Origin: Agaribacillus sp965228415
GTDB taxonomy: Bacteria > Bacteroidota > Bacteroidia > Cytophagales > Cyclobacteriaceae
Assembly: GCA_965228415.1 (NCBI GenBank)
Contig: OZ245814.1
Span: 4,526,001 to 4,590,000 of the forward strand
Direction of reading: 5' to 3'
Length of the DNA stretch: 64,000 nt
The notes beneath the pieces were generated by a model that had not been told where the DNA came from, did not search any database, and worked only from the letters and a program-made list of their open reading frames with translations. Positions 1 to 8,482 of this stretch are shown here, piece after piece (positions within the stretch are counted from its first letter, which is position 1; every line of letters starts with the position of its first letter). The position numbers were made by a program, and so were the translations under genes.

Positions 1-566
1 TGGGTAAACTGCGCTCTGTCGATGATTGGCTCAGGACCTGGCTTAAGGGTAATTTTGTTTAGGCCCCCTCCATTGGTACCCAACCAATAATTGCCATTGG
101 CATCCTCAATAACGGATTTTACCGTATTATGGCTTAACCCCTTGTTTGGAGATCGACTTTTTTTGAAGACGGTAAATGCCTTGGTGGCATGATCAAAAAC
201 ACTCAGCCCTTCCTGTGTGCCTACCCAAATTAACCCGTTCTTGTCCTCATACAAGGAATAAATGATGTTGTTTGAAATGGATGTAGAATCAGAGGGATTA
301 TGAAGAAAGACTTTGAAAGAAGTACCATCATAGCGATTTAATCCGCCCCTGGTACCGATCCAAATGAATCCTTTCCTATCCTGCAAAATACAATTTATAG
401 TACTTTGAGATAAGCCATCGTCCAGTGTAATGCTTTTGAATTTCAGGGTACGCTTTTGGCCAAAGGAATTAAAGGCCAAAAGTATCAGGAATAAGGAATA
501 TGACCAACCGAATGTTAATTTCAAGATCTGTAGTTTTTTGATATTGAAAGGTAATAATTTGCCCAC
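1..566 (-). CDS. Reg_prop (two-component propeller) sensor protein, N-terminal part only
   Basis: The minus-strand frame is open to the left edge, so only the N-terminus is visible. It begins with a secretion signal (hydrophobic SYSLFLILLAFNSFGQ) and continues with beta-propeller repeats of the Reg_prop type: GFIWIGTRGGLNRYD, GLIWVGTQEGLSVFD and NYWLGTNGGGLNKI, about 50 residues apart. Proteins with this start are usually hybrid histidine kinases or LuxR/AraC-type one-component sensors whose periplasmic propeller faces the outside; the output domain lies beyond the window. No ATG is available in frame. GTG at 566 and TTG at 524 are the candidate starts; GTG gives a longer n-region with lysines. 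The start is uncertain, the family assignment is firm. It lies downstream of the two-component pair in the same direction, with a gap of about 460 bases. Confidence 0.75.
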   Translation of the reverse strand, partial: MGKLLPFNIKKLQILKLTFGWSYSLFLILLAFNSFGQKRTLKFKSITLDDGLSQSTINCILQDRKGFIWIGTRGGLNRYDGTSFKVFLHNPSDSTSISNNIIYSLYEDKNGLIWVGTQEGLSVFDHATKAFTVFKKSRSPNKGLSHNTVKSVIEDANGNYWLGTNGGGLNKITLKPGPEPIIDRAQFT

Positions 567-658
567 CGTTTTCTGAAAGCAAGTTTGGCATTCCCTTGCT
601 AAGTAATATTTCAGGATTATTTGAATTTTGTGCTTTCCCGCAATGGATTCGCACTCCC

Positions 659-682
659 AAAGTGGGAAGGTCATCCCACTTT
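659..682. repeat. Perfect 9-bp inverted repeat (AAAGTGGGA / TCCCACTTT)
   Basis: Arms 659-667 and 674-682 are exact reverse complements with a 6-base loop. No T-run follows on the minus strand, so it does not look like an intrinsic terminator. It sits about 90-160 bases upstream of the possible starts of the Reg_prop gene and could be an operator or a leader hairpin. Confidence 0.45.
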
Positions 683-819
683 GCCATAATTTTTCAAAAT
701 GAGTTTCCTCAAAAATTCAAAAAAGTAAGCCCAAAATCCATATCAAAAAATAACCTGATCCAAAAGTTAACTTTAAGATTTTAAGCCACTTGCTAATTGT
801 GCAGAAGGAGAGATAGAAC

Positions 820-827
820 CAAAGTTA
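820..827 (-). promoter_or_regulatory. Bacteroidota -7 box (TAACTTTG)
   Basis: A perfect match to the TAnnTTTG element reading toward the Reg_prop gene. No clear -33 TTTG is visible. If used, it would give a leader of about 250-290 nt. Confidence 0.35.
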
Positions 828-1029
828 TATTTATATTATTATATTTAATATGAATATAGTTCTATTTGCATTGGGTTTTCAAATTTCTTTCAGCACGAAA
901 CCATGAAATTTTATCGAGTCTTTCGACTAGTAACAAATCGCCTGAAAATCCGATTTTTTGCCAATAAGTTGCTGCAAACCCTAAATTTTTATACGACCTG
1001 AAAACAGTCCGGACAGGCATCAATGCTTC

Positions 1030-2496
1030 TTAAACATATAAGGGCAGGTTAAAAGAAAAGGTGGTTCCTTCGTTTATTTTACTTTTGACAGAAATAATTG
1101 AGTGATGAAGTTCAACGATCTTCTTGACAATCGCCAGCCCAAGACCAAAGCCCGGTGCTGCTTCCTTGTTATTGGTACCCTTGTGATATCGGTCAAAAAT
1201 AAGCGGGAGATCATCTTCCGGTATACCGCAGCCTGTGTCCTTGATGTTAACCTGAATTGCTTTCTCCACCTTCATGAATTCAAAGCTGATCTTGCCACCT
1301 TCTTTAGTATATTTTATAGCATTATCAACCAGATTCTGTATTGCCCGGTCCACCAGTGCTATATCGGCATAAATAAGGGGCAGGTCATCTGGTAAAATGG
1401 TAGCAATTTCAATGTTTTTCTTGTCGGCAAGAATTTTGTATTTAGCGGTCACGTCCTGCACCAGCTCCACGATGGAAAATGGTTCCGGATTCAGTTTCAC
1501 CTGCTTGGCCTCCAGTTTTGAAAACTCAAATAATTCATCTACCAGATTTTTTAGCTTTTCTGTATTCTGCAAGATAATGTTCAGGTAACGTTGCTGTTCA
1601 TCCGAATCGTTTTCATTGATTTTCAAAAGCAGGGTCTCGGCATAGCCATAGATAGAAGTGATAGGAGTTCTCAAATCATGTGAGACATTGGCCAGCAGCT
1701 CTCTTCTAAGCCTTTCCAGGCCTTTTAATCCTTCTATATTCTTCACAGTAGTATCCGCCATCTCATTGAAAGTGTCAGCCAACATTCTCAATTCACCGCG
1801 GGATTTCAGATTTATCCGGGCGTTAAGGTCCCCGTTTTTGAACTTGTTAACAGTCTGAATAACCATATTAAGGTTCTTGGTAATCACCCAAATAGCCAGC
1901 AGACCAATAATCACCGCTGCCAGAAATGCAATGATCATGGAAGAGGCGCCTAATCTCAATATATAGCTATCGAATAATGTTTGACTGGCCGTTTCATACT
2001 CTTCGCTGGCTAACACAACATATACATATCCCAATAGTTGATTGTCATCGACCACCCTCGTGGCAGAAAATACCTTTTGCCTGCCCGGATTTCTAGGGTC
2101 ATCACCCAATGTAAATACTTCGCCATTGTTATCGATAAAATCAACGATGGGTTCGAGAGAAACCCTGGTCAATTTTACTTTTTTATAGGGCGCCACATAT
2201 TTGAGAATATCCCCTTTGGTATTGAGCAGGTATACTTCAATACTTGGATTCACCGCCATCATGGCGTGCATGATGTCACCGACTTTTTCTTCACTTATTT
2301 CCCTATCCAGAAAAGGGCCCACCTCTTTTTCAATATGTGTAGCGATATTACCATTCAATTTCTGATTCACTTCCTGAGAATATTTACTGGCCGATCTCAC
2401 CGAGATATAAATAAATATGCCACATAACAAAATCAACACCAGGAGAAATACGGCAGAAATACGCCAATACAAGCTGCTAAATATTCTATTTTTCAT
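1030..2496 (-). CDS. Membrane sensor histidine kinase (EnvZ/BaeS-like)
   Basis: 488 aa, typical length. A first membrane helix (about 12-33) and a second (about 183-205) bracket a periplasmic sensor region of roughly 150 residues. A HAMP linker follows (about 207-258), then HisKA with the H-box VSHDLRTP (phospho-acceptor His273), and HATPase_c with the N-box (NLVDNAIKYT) and G-boxes (DTGCGIP, GFGLGLAIV). It would autophosphorylate in response to an envelope signal and pass the phosphate to the response regulator encoded 14 bases upstream in the same direction. The sensor region is not one I recognise, so the signal is unknown. No terminator is evident after the stop. Confidence 0.93.
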   Translation of the reverse strand: MKNRIFSSLYWRISAVFLLVLILLCGIFIYISVRSASKYSQEVNQKLNGNIATHIEKEVGPFLDREISEEKVGDIMHAMMAVNPSIEVYLLNTKGDILKYVAPYKKVKLTRVSLEPIVDFIDNNGEVFTLGDDPRNPGRQKVFSATRVVDDNQLLGYVYVVLASEEYETASQTLFDSYILRLGASSMIIAFLAAVIIGLLAIWVITKNLNMVIQTVNKFKNGDLNARINLKSRGELRMLADTFNEMADTTVKNIEGLKGLERLRRELLANVSHDLRTPITSIYGYAETLLLKINENDSDEQQRYLNIILQNTEKLKNLVDELFEFSKLEAKQVKLNPEPFSIVELVQDVTAKYKILADKKNIEIATILPDDLPLIYADIALVDRAIQNLVDNAIKYTKEGGKISFEFMKVEKAIQVNIKDTGCGIPEDDLPLIFDRYHKGTNNKEAAPGFGLGLAIVKKIVELHHSIISVKSKINEGTTFSFNLPLYV

Positions 2497-2510
2497 AAGT
2501 GAAAAAGGGT

Positions 2511-3215
2511 TTAATTTAAATCATCGGTAAAGCGGTATCCCACTCCCCACGACGTCAGTACAAATTTTGGATTGGAAAGATCTGATTCAATTTTTGCGCG
2601 TAAACGGTTTATGTGTGAATTTACGGTATGATCATAGCCCGAAAACTCATAGCCCCACACTTTGTTTAAAATACTTGCGCGGCTATAGGTCCTGCCAGGA
2701 TTTTTGGCCAGGAGCACCAGCAGTTCAAATTCCTTGGGCGTCAACTCTACCCGTTGCTCGCTGATGGTTACCGTCCTTTTGGTAAGATCAATAGAAAGAT
2801 TGGAAAATTGCAATTGCTGATCCTCATCCCGTCCCGATTGATCATTCAATGATTCTATTCTTCTGAAAATAGCCTTAACCCTGGCAATCAATTCGCGGAT
2901 GCTAAAGGGTTTGGTCAGATAATCATCAGCGCCGGATTCCAGGCCAAGCACCTTGTCAATTTCTTCACTTTTGGCTGTCAGCATCAATATAGGTGTAAGC
3001 TTTTTCATTGACCGCAATTGACGACAAATTTCCAGGCCGTTCATGTCCGGAAGCATCAGGTCGAGAATAATAAGGTCAAAATTTTCAGCCGACGCTATTT
3101 TAAAACCCTCATAACCATTGTTTATAATGGTGGGATGGAAAAAATTATCGTTTAGATGAATGTTTAATAGTTCACCTATATTTTGATCATCTTCAATAAC
3201 CAGGACCTTCTTCAT
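2511..3215 (-). CDS. OmpR/PhoB-family response regulator
   Basis: Receiver domain with the acidic pair EDD near the N-terminus, phospho-acceptor Asp in ILDLMLPD, and the conserved switch residues (LTAKSEE, YLTKPF). It is followed by a winged-helix DNA-binding domain (ELTPKEFELL, HTVNSHINRLRAKI). I chose ATG 3215 (MKKVLVIEDD): it is the family's normal start, and a TAAATTTG box at 3232-3239 would leave almost no leader for the alternative ATG at 3224. It is the first gene of the two-gene operon with the kinase. Confidence 0.93.
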   Translation of the reverse strand: MKKVLVIEDDQNIGELLNIHLNDNFFHPTIINNGYEGFKIASAENFDLIILDLMLPDMNGLEICRQLRSMKKLTPILMLTAKSEEIDKVLGLESGADDYLTKPFSIRELIARVKAIFRRIESLNDQSGRDEDQQLQFSNLSIDLTKRTVTISEQRVELTPKEFELLVLLAKNPGRTYSRASILNKVWGYEFSGYDHTVNSHINRLRAKIESDLSNPKFVLTSWGVGYRFTDDLN

Positions 3216-3231
3216 CTTAAACATTTTAACT

Positions 3232-3239
3232 CAAATTTA
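3232..3239 (-). promoter_or_regulatory. -7 box (TAAATTTG) of the two-component operon
   Basis: A perfect TAnnTTTG match 17 bases upstream of ATG 3215. The -33 element is not obvious. It supports the shorter start of the response regulator. Confidence 0.45.
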
Positions 3240-3396
3240 GTTGTTAAGTATCACGAAAGTATCACAGATTAATACCGGAATCTTCATATTTTTTTATACG
3301 AAATTAAATGGGAGAGTTTGGCCAACTTTTGTTTGTTGCGCGACAAATGGCCAGATAATGACAGGTTTTAGAAGGCTTTTTTGGATCATTCACGAA

Positions 3397-3423
3397 AAAA
3401 GGGGTCTCTATGAAACCCCTTTT
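3397..3423 (-). terminator. Intrinsic terminator, minus strand
   Basis: Stem AAAAGGGGT (3397-3405) pairs exactly with ACCCCTTTT (3415-3423), loop 9 nt. On the minus strand the stem runs into six T (plus-strand A-run 3395-3400). No minus-strand gene ends here, so it would close a non-coding or antisense transcript. Confidence 0.5.
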
Positions 3424-3440
3424 CACCCAAACAATAAAAT

Positions 3441-3514
3441 TAGCTTTGAAGCTATATAGTTAGTCTCATCAACACAATCGGATACAACACGGTTCCCCGA
3501 AGGGTGTTTTTTTT
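3441..3514 (+). ncRNA. Candidate small RNA (promoter box to terminator)
   Basis: TAGCTTTG (3441-3448) is a perfect -7 box with no protein gene after it. Some 40 bases downstream a small bulged hairpin (CCC-CGAA-GGG flanked by AACA/TGTT) ends in eight T at about 3507-3514. A transcript of about 60 nt is predicted. There is no -33 TTTG and the terminator stem is weak, so this is tentative. Confidence 0.25.
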
Positions 3515-3703
3515 AAATTCTATTGTAAGCCTCATGACATTTGTATCGATAGCACCGCTCCAACGCCACACACTGCCATGATAATTCGTATTCCACCAAG
3601 CGGGCCTGTCCTGACAACATGGGACACCGATTGAAAAATAGTTTCTTTTTCAATAATATTGGTGATTGACCCGCAATTGTCTTAAAAGTATGCTATTAAT
3701 AAA

Positions 3704-4924
3704 ATGAAAACTATAAAACTTCAATTCGATAATAAGGCAGGCGACCGGTTATCCGCGAAACTGGAATTACCACTGGACAAGCAGCCAAAGGCATTCGCCT
3801 TATTTGCCCATTGTTTTACCTGTAACAAAAATCTGTTGGCTGTCACGAATATTAGCCGCGCATTGACTGATAACGGTATTGCCGTATTGCGATTTGATTT
3901 CACCGGATTAGGTGAAAGTGAAGGAGAGTTTTCCGATACTAATTTCTCTACCAATGTGGAAGACCTGGTTCAGGGAGCCAATTATTTGGCTGAACATTAT
4001 CAGCCACCTCAAATTATCATTGGTCATTCTTTGGGCGGAGCGGCTGTATTGCAGGCCGCGGCAAAATTATCTTTTGTAAAAGCGGTGGTCACCGTCGGAG
4101 CACCGTCAAACCCTCCTCATGTCCAGCATTTATTGAAAAACAGTCTCGAAGAAATAAGAGAATCCGGAGAGGCTATTGTCAATTTGGCGGGCAGGTCATT
4201 TACAATAAAAAAACAATTTTTGGATGACCTGGATGGCAGGAATATGCAGAATATTATAAAAAATCTGAACAAAGCCCTGCTGGTGCTGCACTCGCCACAG
4301 GATAATACAGTGGCCATTAATAACGCCGCAGAAATTTACCAGGCCGCAAGACATCCCAAGAGCTTTATTTCACTGGATGGGGCAGATCATTTATTGACCA
4401 ATAAGGAGGATTCCATTTATGTTGGGCAGTTGATCGCTTCCTGGAGCAGTCGTTATATTACCCCTGACGCCGGAGAGGAGCTTGAAACAGAAAAGCAAGT
4501 AGTAACGGAAACCGGACAGGACGGTTTTACCACCCAGATAAAAGCGGGGAGACATCACCTCCTGGCTGATGAACCCGCTGCTGTTGGAGGCAAAGATCTG
4601 GGGCCTACGCCCTACGGATACTTATTGGCAGCGCTCGGAGCTTGCACCAGCATGACCCTTAGAATGTATGCCGAACGTAAAAAATGGCCTTTGGAGCGTG
4701 CCAGGGTGCATTTGGAACACAGCAAAGTTTACAGCGAAGATTGTGCAACCTGTGAAAGCACTAGCGGCTATATTGACCAGATCGATCGTGAAATTGAATT
4801 GGAGGGTCCGCTGGATGAACAGCAAAAGGCAAGACTACTTGAAATTGCCGACCGCTGTCCGGTACATAAAACGCTTCACAACGAAATTAAGGTAAAAACG
4901 CAACTGCGATCATCAGAATTGTAG
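3704..4924 (+). CDS. Bifunctional alpha/beta-hydrolase - OsmC-like peroxidase fusion
   Basis: 406 aa with two domains. Residues 1-250 are an alpha/beta hydrolase: nucleophile elbow GHSLGG (Ser109), probable acid Asp200 in SPQDN and His229 in DGADH. Residues 270-402 are an OsmC/Ohr domain with its two redox cysteines (Cys314 in LGACTSMT, Cys385 in RCPVHKTL), which in this family reduce organic hydroperoxides. The fusion is a known architecture, annotated as a bifunctional alpha/beta hydrolase/OsmC family protein; its physiological substrate is not established. No signal peptide, so cytoplasmic. It stands alone; its last 12 bases overlap the convergent DUF6702 gene. Confidence 0.93.
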   Translation: MKTIKLQFDNKAGDRLSAKLELPLDKQPKAFALFAHCFTCNKNLLAVTNISRALTDNGIAVLRFDFTGLGESEGEFSDTNFSTNVEDLVQGANYLAEHYQPPQIIIGHSLGGAAVLQAAAKLSFVKAVVTVGAPSNPPHVQHLLKNSLEEIRESGEAIVNLAGRSFTIKKQFLDDLDGRNMQNIIKNLNKALLVLHSPQDNTVAINNAAEIYQAARHPKSFISLDGADHLLTNKEDSIYVGQLIASWSSRYITPDAGEELETEKQVVTETGQDGFTTQIKAGRHHLLADEPAAVGGKDLGPTPYGYLLAALGACTSMTLRMYAERKKWPLERARVHLEHSKVYSEDCATCESTSGYIDQIDREIELEGPLDEQQKARLLEIADRCPVHKTLHNEIKVKTQLRSSEL

Positions 4925-5401
4925 CTGCGCGGTGGGTTCGTCGCTGGTCAATCTAAAACTTCTTATTTTTTCATCCTTTTGGATGTGTAAAATTGTTGAT
5001 TGGTCCTCAAACGTTTCAAACAACAGGGTGTTGGTTATTTCCAGGGATTTGAGGTTTTTTACTTTTTCTATTTCCAGGTAGCACCACATGGCATCGGCTT
5101 CCATTTCAAAACCCAAATATCGGAATGATCTGGGTTTACCATTTATCTTTACCCGCATGTTTTCCGGATAATAGACTTCCAGCAGCCGGTTTACCTTTTG
5201 CTCATGCACTTTTTCGGTAATATCGAAATGTTCCCCGGAATACCTGGTCAGCCCTGCTTCAAGGTCATCCAGGAATATCTTTTGAGTGATTTCCAATGCC
5301 TTGTTCTCATCATTATAATCTATCTCACACACGCTCACATGGAATGGATGAGCCACGTTCAGTCCAAGTAATAAAATGCCCAGGGCAGCGATTTTGATCA
5401 T
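4913..5401 (-). CDS. DUF6702 family exported protein
   Basis: 162 aa with a short signal peptide (MIKIAALGILLLGLNVAHP). The mature part begins PFHVSVCEIDYN and has the IFLDDLEAGL segment typical of this Bacteroidota family. Function unknown. It is transcribed divergently from the HupE/UreJ-like gene at 5569 and overlaps the hydrolase stop. Proteins of this family commonly neighbour HupE/UreJ-like membrane proteins and M1 peptidases, as here, which hints at a shared envelope function. Confidence 0.82.
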   Translation of the reverse strand: MIKIAALGILLLGLNVAHPFHVSVCEIDYNDENKALEITQKIFLDDLEAGLTRYSGEHFDITEKVHEQKVNRLLEVYYPENMRVKINGKPRSFRYLGFEMEADAMWCYLEIEKVKNLKSLEITNTLLFETFEDQSTILHIQKDEKIRSFRLTSDEPTAQLQF

Positions 5402-5568
5402 GATAAATTACCTTCTTCTATTCGATGAAAAACCAAATGGAATAAAATTCATAACGGGCAATATACCAGAAATAAAACTATACTTCCATCAATAACAATT
5501 TTATTTTCCCAAAACAAAAATATGCGTTATCATTACATTAATAAACTAATCACTATTCGTATTATTGT

Positions 5569-6153
5569 ATGGCTACATTTTGGTTATATTTTCAATTAGG
5601 CGTTGAGCACATTCTGGATATTGAAGGGTATGATCATATTTTGTTTGTTGTAGCCCTTTGCGCTGTATATGCCGCCAAAGACTGGAAAAATGTACTTATT
5701 TTGGTTACCGCTTTTACAGTAGGTCATTCGGTTACTTTGGTGTTGTCGACCTTGAATATCATTCAGATTAATGCAAAAATTATTGAATTTTTAATACCAG
5801 TTACTATTTTTATTACCGCAATCAGCAATATCACAAAGCCCGAAAGTGCCGTGCATAAACGAAAAATATCAATTAACTATGCTTATGCGCTATTTTTCGG
5901 TTTGATCCATGGCCTGGGGTTTTCAAATTATCTGAAAGGGCTGTTGGGCAAAGATGTTTCTATTGTAAGTCAATTACTGGCATTTAATGTAGGGCTGGAG
6001 TTAGGACAAATCGCCATCGTGATTATTTATATCCTGATATCCTTTGTCTTTATAAAAATATTTAACGTAGCAAAAAATAAATGGAGTTTAATAACCTCCT
6101 CAATGATTATGGGAATAGCTATTACCATGATGATTGAAACTAAATTTTGGTAA
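5569..6153 (+). CDS. HupE/UreJ-like membrane protein
   Basis: 194 aa, almost entirely membrane helices (about six). The N-terminal motif EGYDHILF (about 19-26) and the mid-protein FGLIHGLGFSNYL (about 112-124) are the histidine-bearing signatures of the HupE/UreJ_2 family. Known members are proposed nickel or cobalt carriers for hydrogenase or urease, but no such enzyme is encoded nearby, so the substrate is open. The M1 peptidase gene follows after 19 bases, indicating an operon. Confidence 0.85.
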   Translation: MATFWLYFQLGVEHILDIEGYDHILFVVALCAVYAAKDWKNVLILVTAFTVGHSVTLVLSTLNIIQINAKIIEFLIPVTIFITAISNITKPESAVHKRKISINYAYALFFGLIHGLGFSNYLKGLLGKDVSIVSQLLAFNVGLELGQIAIVIIYILISFVFIKIFNVAKNKWSLITSSMIMGIAITMMIETKFW

Positions 6154-6172
6154 ATTATAAACAACCTCTCAA

Positions 6173-8404
6173 ATGAAAAATATCTCTCTACTTTCCATAG
6201 TTTTTTTGTTTGTGCAATCAGCCGTATTGGGTCAGGGCAAGTATGAACAAAAATTTGAACAACTTGGAACCACGCTGCCTACCCCTAATACCTACCGAAC
6301 GGGATCCGGGGCGCCCGGATCAGAATATTGGCAACAAAAAGCAGATTATGAAATTGATGTGGAGATCAATGACGAAACCCAGGTGCTGACTGGAAGTGAA
6401 AAAATCACTTATTTTAATAATTCTCCGGACGTCTTAGAGTACCTGTGGGTACAATTAGATCAAAACGTGCGGTCCAAGGATTCTAACACCGCCTTGTCCC
6501 AAACTACCAGCTTGCCCGCCAATAACACTATTCCCGGACGATTTCTTCAAAAGAGTGTCAATGATACTGATTATGATGGTGGTTTTAAAATTGCCGCTGT
6601 AAAGGATAACAACGGACAGGGGTTGTCTTACACCATTAATAAAACAATGATGCGGATCGATTTAAATAAGCCCATGAAAACTGGTGATTCTTTTACATTC
6701 AGCATCGATTGGTCTTATAATATCAACGACCGGATGTTGGTCGGCGGCCGGGGTGGTTATGAGTATTTTCCCAAAGACGGCAACTATTCCTATACCATCG
6801 CACAATGGTACCCGCGCATGGCTGTGTACGATGATGTCAACGGCTGGCAAAACAAGCAGTTTTTAGGATCTGGAGAGTTTGCCTTGACTTTTGGAGATTT
6901 TAAAGTAAATATCACAGTTCCCTCAGATCACATTGTGGCTTCTACCGGAAGCCTGCAAAATCCGGAACAGGTGTTAACGCCCACAGAACAAAAGCGCCTG
7001 AAAGAAGCGAGGGCTTCGTTTGATAAACCTGTCATGATTGTTACCATGGCGGAAGCAAAGAAAAAAGAAAAAACCAGGGCTAAAACCAAGAGCACCTGGA
7101 CCTTCCACGCGGAAAATGTGCGGGATTTTGCCTTCGCATCATCCAGAAAGTATATCTGGGATGCCCAGGCAGTAGACATTAATGGTAAAAAGCCTCTGGC
7201 CATGTCTTTTTATCCCAAGGAGGGCAACCCGCTATGGGAACAGGAATCGACGAAAGCCGTCGTTAATACACTGATCACCTACTCCAAGTATACCATTGAT
7301 TACCCCTATCCGGTCGCCATTTCAGTGCACGCCGCTTCTATTGGTATGGAGTACCCTATGATTTGTTTTAATTTTGGGCGGCCCAACGAAAAGGGCAAAT
7401 ATACCGATAAGGTCAAGCATGGTATGATAGGTGTCATTATCCATGAGGTAGGACATAATTTTTTCCCAATGATCATTAATTCTGACGAAAGGCAATGGAC
7501 CTGGATGGATGAAGGTCTTAACACCTTTGTGCAGTACAGAACGGAGCAGGAACAATATGAGAATTTTCCTTCCAAAAGAGGGCCGGCGCAAAACATTGTT
7601 CCTTATATGAAAGGTGACAAAAGCTTCATCAGGCCAATTATGACCAACTCCGAGCAAATCCTGCAATTTGGAAACAACGCCTATGCAAAACCCGCCACAG
7701 CCCTCAGTATTTTAAGGGAAACCGTGATGGGACCCGAATTATTTGATTATGCTTTTAAGGAATATGCGAAGCGTTGGGCTTTTAAGCACCCGACCCCGGC
7801 CGATTTGTTCAGAACAATGGAAGATGCCTCCGCAGTAGACCTGGACTGGTTCTGGAAAGGTTGGTTTTATGGCACCGATCATGTGGATGTGACTCTGGAC
7901 AATGTGAAATGGTTCAAGGTCAAAAACGAAAAACGGTCATTGGAAAATAAGATCTCAGATGCGAAAATCGCCAACTCCGGCAGAAAACAGGGGGCTCAAG
8001 CCAAAGATTTCAGCAACGGTTTTGAAGAAATAGCGCTGACAGATATGGATCCGCGTTATTATGGTGAGTTCAAAAACCGCGTAGACGACAACGCCATCAG
8101 ACAAAGGTATGCAGATAAAAACTTCTACGAACTTACCTTTAAGAACACCGGAGGCCTCGTGACACCCCTGATTATTGAGTGGACCTTCAGCGACGGCAGC
8201 AAGGAAATTGACAAGATACCTGCCGAGATCTGGCGTAAAAATGAAAATGAGATAAAAAAGGTTTTCCTGAAAGACAAAGAGGTTACCAATATTGTGGTTG
8301 ATCCGAATCTGGAAACTGCAGATACAAATGTTGAGAATAACACATTCCCACGAGCAGAAGCACCTTCCAAATTTGATCAATTTAAAAAGAAATCAGGAAA
8401 ATAA
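6173..8404 (+). CDS. M1-family zinc metallopeptidase (aminopeptidase N-like), secreted
   Basis: 743 aa. Signal peptide ending at SAVLGQ; N-terminal beta domain; catalytic domain with GMEYPM (391-396, the GxMEN-type exopeptidase loop, here with a Tyr) and the zinc site HEVGH (424-428) plus Glu447 in MDEGLN, exactly 18 residues after the HExxH. A long C-terminal region of about 150 residues ends in a charged tail rather than a T9SS domain. It should cleave N-terminal residues of peptides in the periplasm or outside the cell. It follows the HupE/UreJ gene by 19 bases and is closed by a strong terminator at 8419-8451. Confidence 0.93.
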   Translation: MKNISLLSIVFLFVQSAVLGQGKYEQKFEQLGTTLPTPNTYRTGSGAPGSEYWQQKADYEIDVEINDETQVLTGSEKITYFNNSPDVLEYLWVQLDQNVRSKDSNTALSQTTSLPANNTIPGRFLQKSVNDTDYDGGFKIAAVKDNNGQGLSYTINKTMMRIDLNKPMKTGDSFTFSIDWSYNINDRMLVGGRGGYEYFPKDGNYSYTIAQWYPRMAVYDDVNGWQNKQFLGSGEFALTFGDFKVNITVPSDHIVASTGSLQNPEQVLTPTEQKRLKEARASFDKPVMIVTMAEAKKKEKTRAKTKSTWTFHAENVRDFAFASSRKYIWDAQAVDINGKKPLAMSFYPKEGNPLWEQESTKAVVNTLITYSKYTIDYPYPVAISVHAASIGMEYPMICFNFGRPNEKGKYTDKVKHGMIGVIIHEVGHNFFPMIINSDERQWTWMDEGLNTFVQYRTEQEQYENFPSKRGPAQNIVPYMKGDKSFIRPIMTNSEQILQFGNNAYAKPATALSILRETVMGPELFDYAFKEYAKRWAFKHPTPADLFRTMEDASAVDLDWFWKGWFYGTDHVDVTLDNVKWFKVKNEKRSLENKISDAKIANSGRKQGAQAKDFSNGFEEIALTDMDPRYYGEFKNRVDDNAIRQRYADKNFYELTFKNTGGLVTPLIIEWTFSDGSKEIDKIPAEIWRKNENEIKKVFLKDKEVTNIVVDPNLETADTNVENNTFPRAEAPSKFDQFKKKSGK

Positions 8405-8418
8405 AATAAGCGCTTATG

Positions 8419-8451
8419 AAAAGGTATTGATGTAAACCGTCAATACCTTTT
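8419..8451 (+). terminator. Intrinsic terminator after the M1 peptidase
   Basis: Perfect 12-bp stem (AAAAGGTATTGA at 8419-8430, complement at 8440-8451), 9-nt loop, followed by a T-rich tail to 8457. Confidence 0.9.
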
Positions 8452-8482
8452 TATTTTTGCGATTAACTAAACTTTATTTTGT

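Larger units (their letters stand above)
567..1029. other. Gene-free stretch with leader hairpin
   Basis: No convincing gene. Short ORFs here (for example on the minus strand from 687) are out of frame with the propeller gene and resemble nothing known. The stretch holds a minus-strand TAnnTTTG box at 820-827 and a perfect inverted repeat at 659-682, both in the presumed leader of the propeller gene, and a very AT-rich block around 825-860. Confidence 0.5.
3240..3703. other. Gene-free stretch with two terminator-like hairpins
   Basis: No protein gene is supportable; the 72-codon plus-strand ORF at its left end looks random. The region separates the divergent response regulator and hydrolase genes. 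It contains a minus-strand terminator (3397-3423), a plus-strand TAGCTTTG box (3441-3448) and a bulged hairpin with a T8 run (about 3487-3514). The last two together would frame a plus-strand transcript of about 60 nt. Confidence 0.5.

Noticed and set aside
469..687. 72-codon minus-strand ORF before the Reg_prop gene
   Set aside because: Out of frame with the signal peptide of the propeller protein, spans the hairpin, no recognisable composition.
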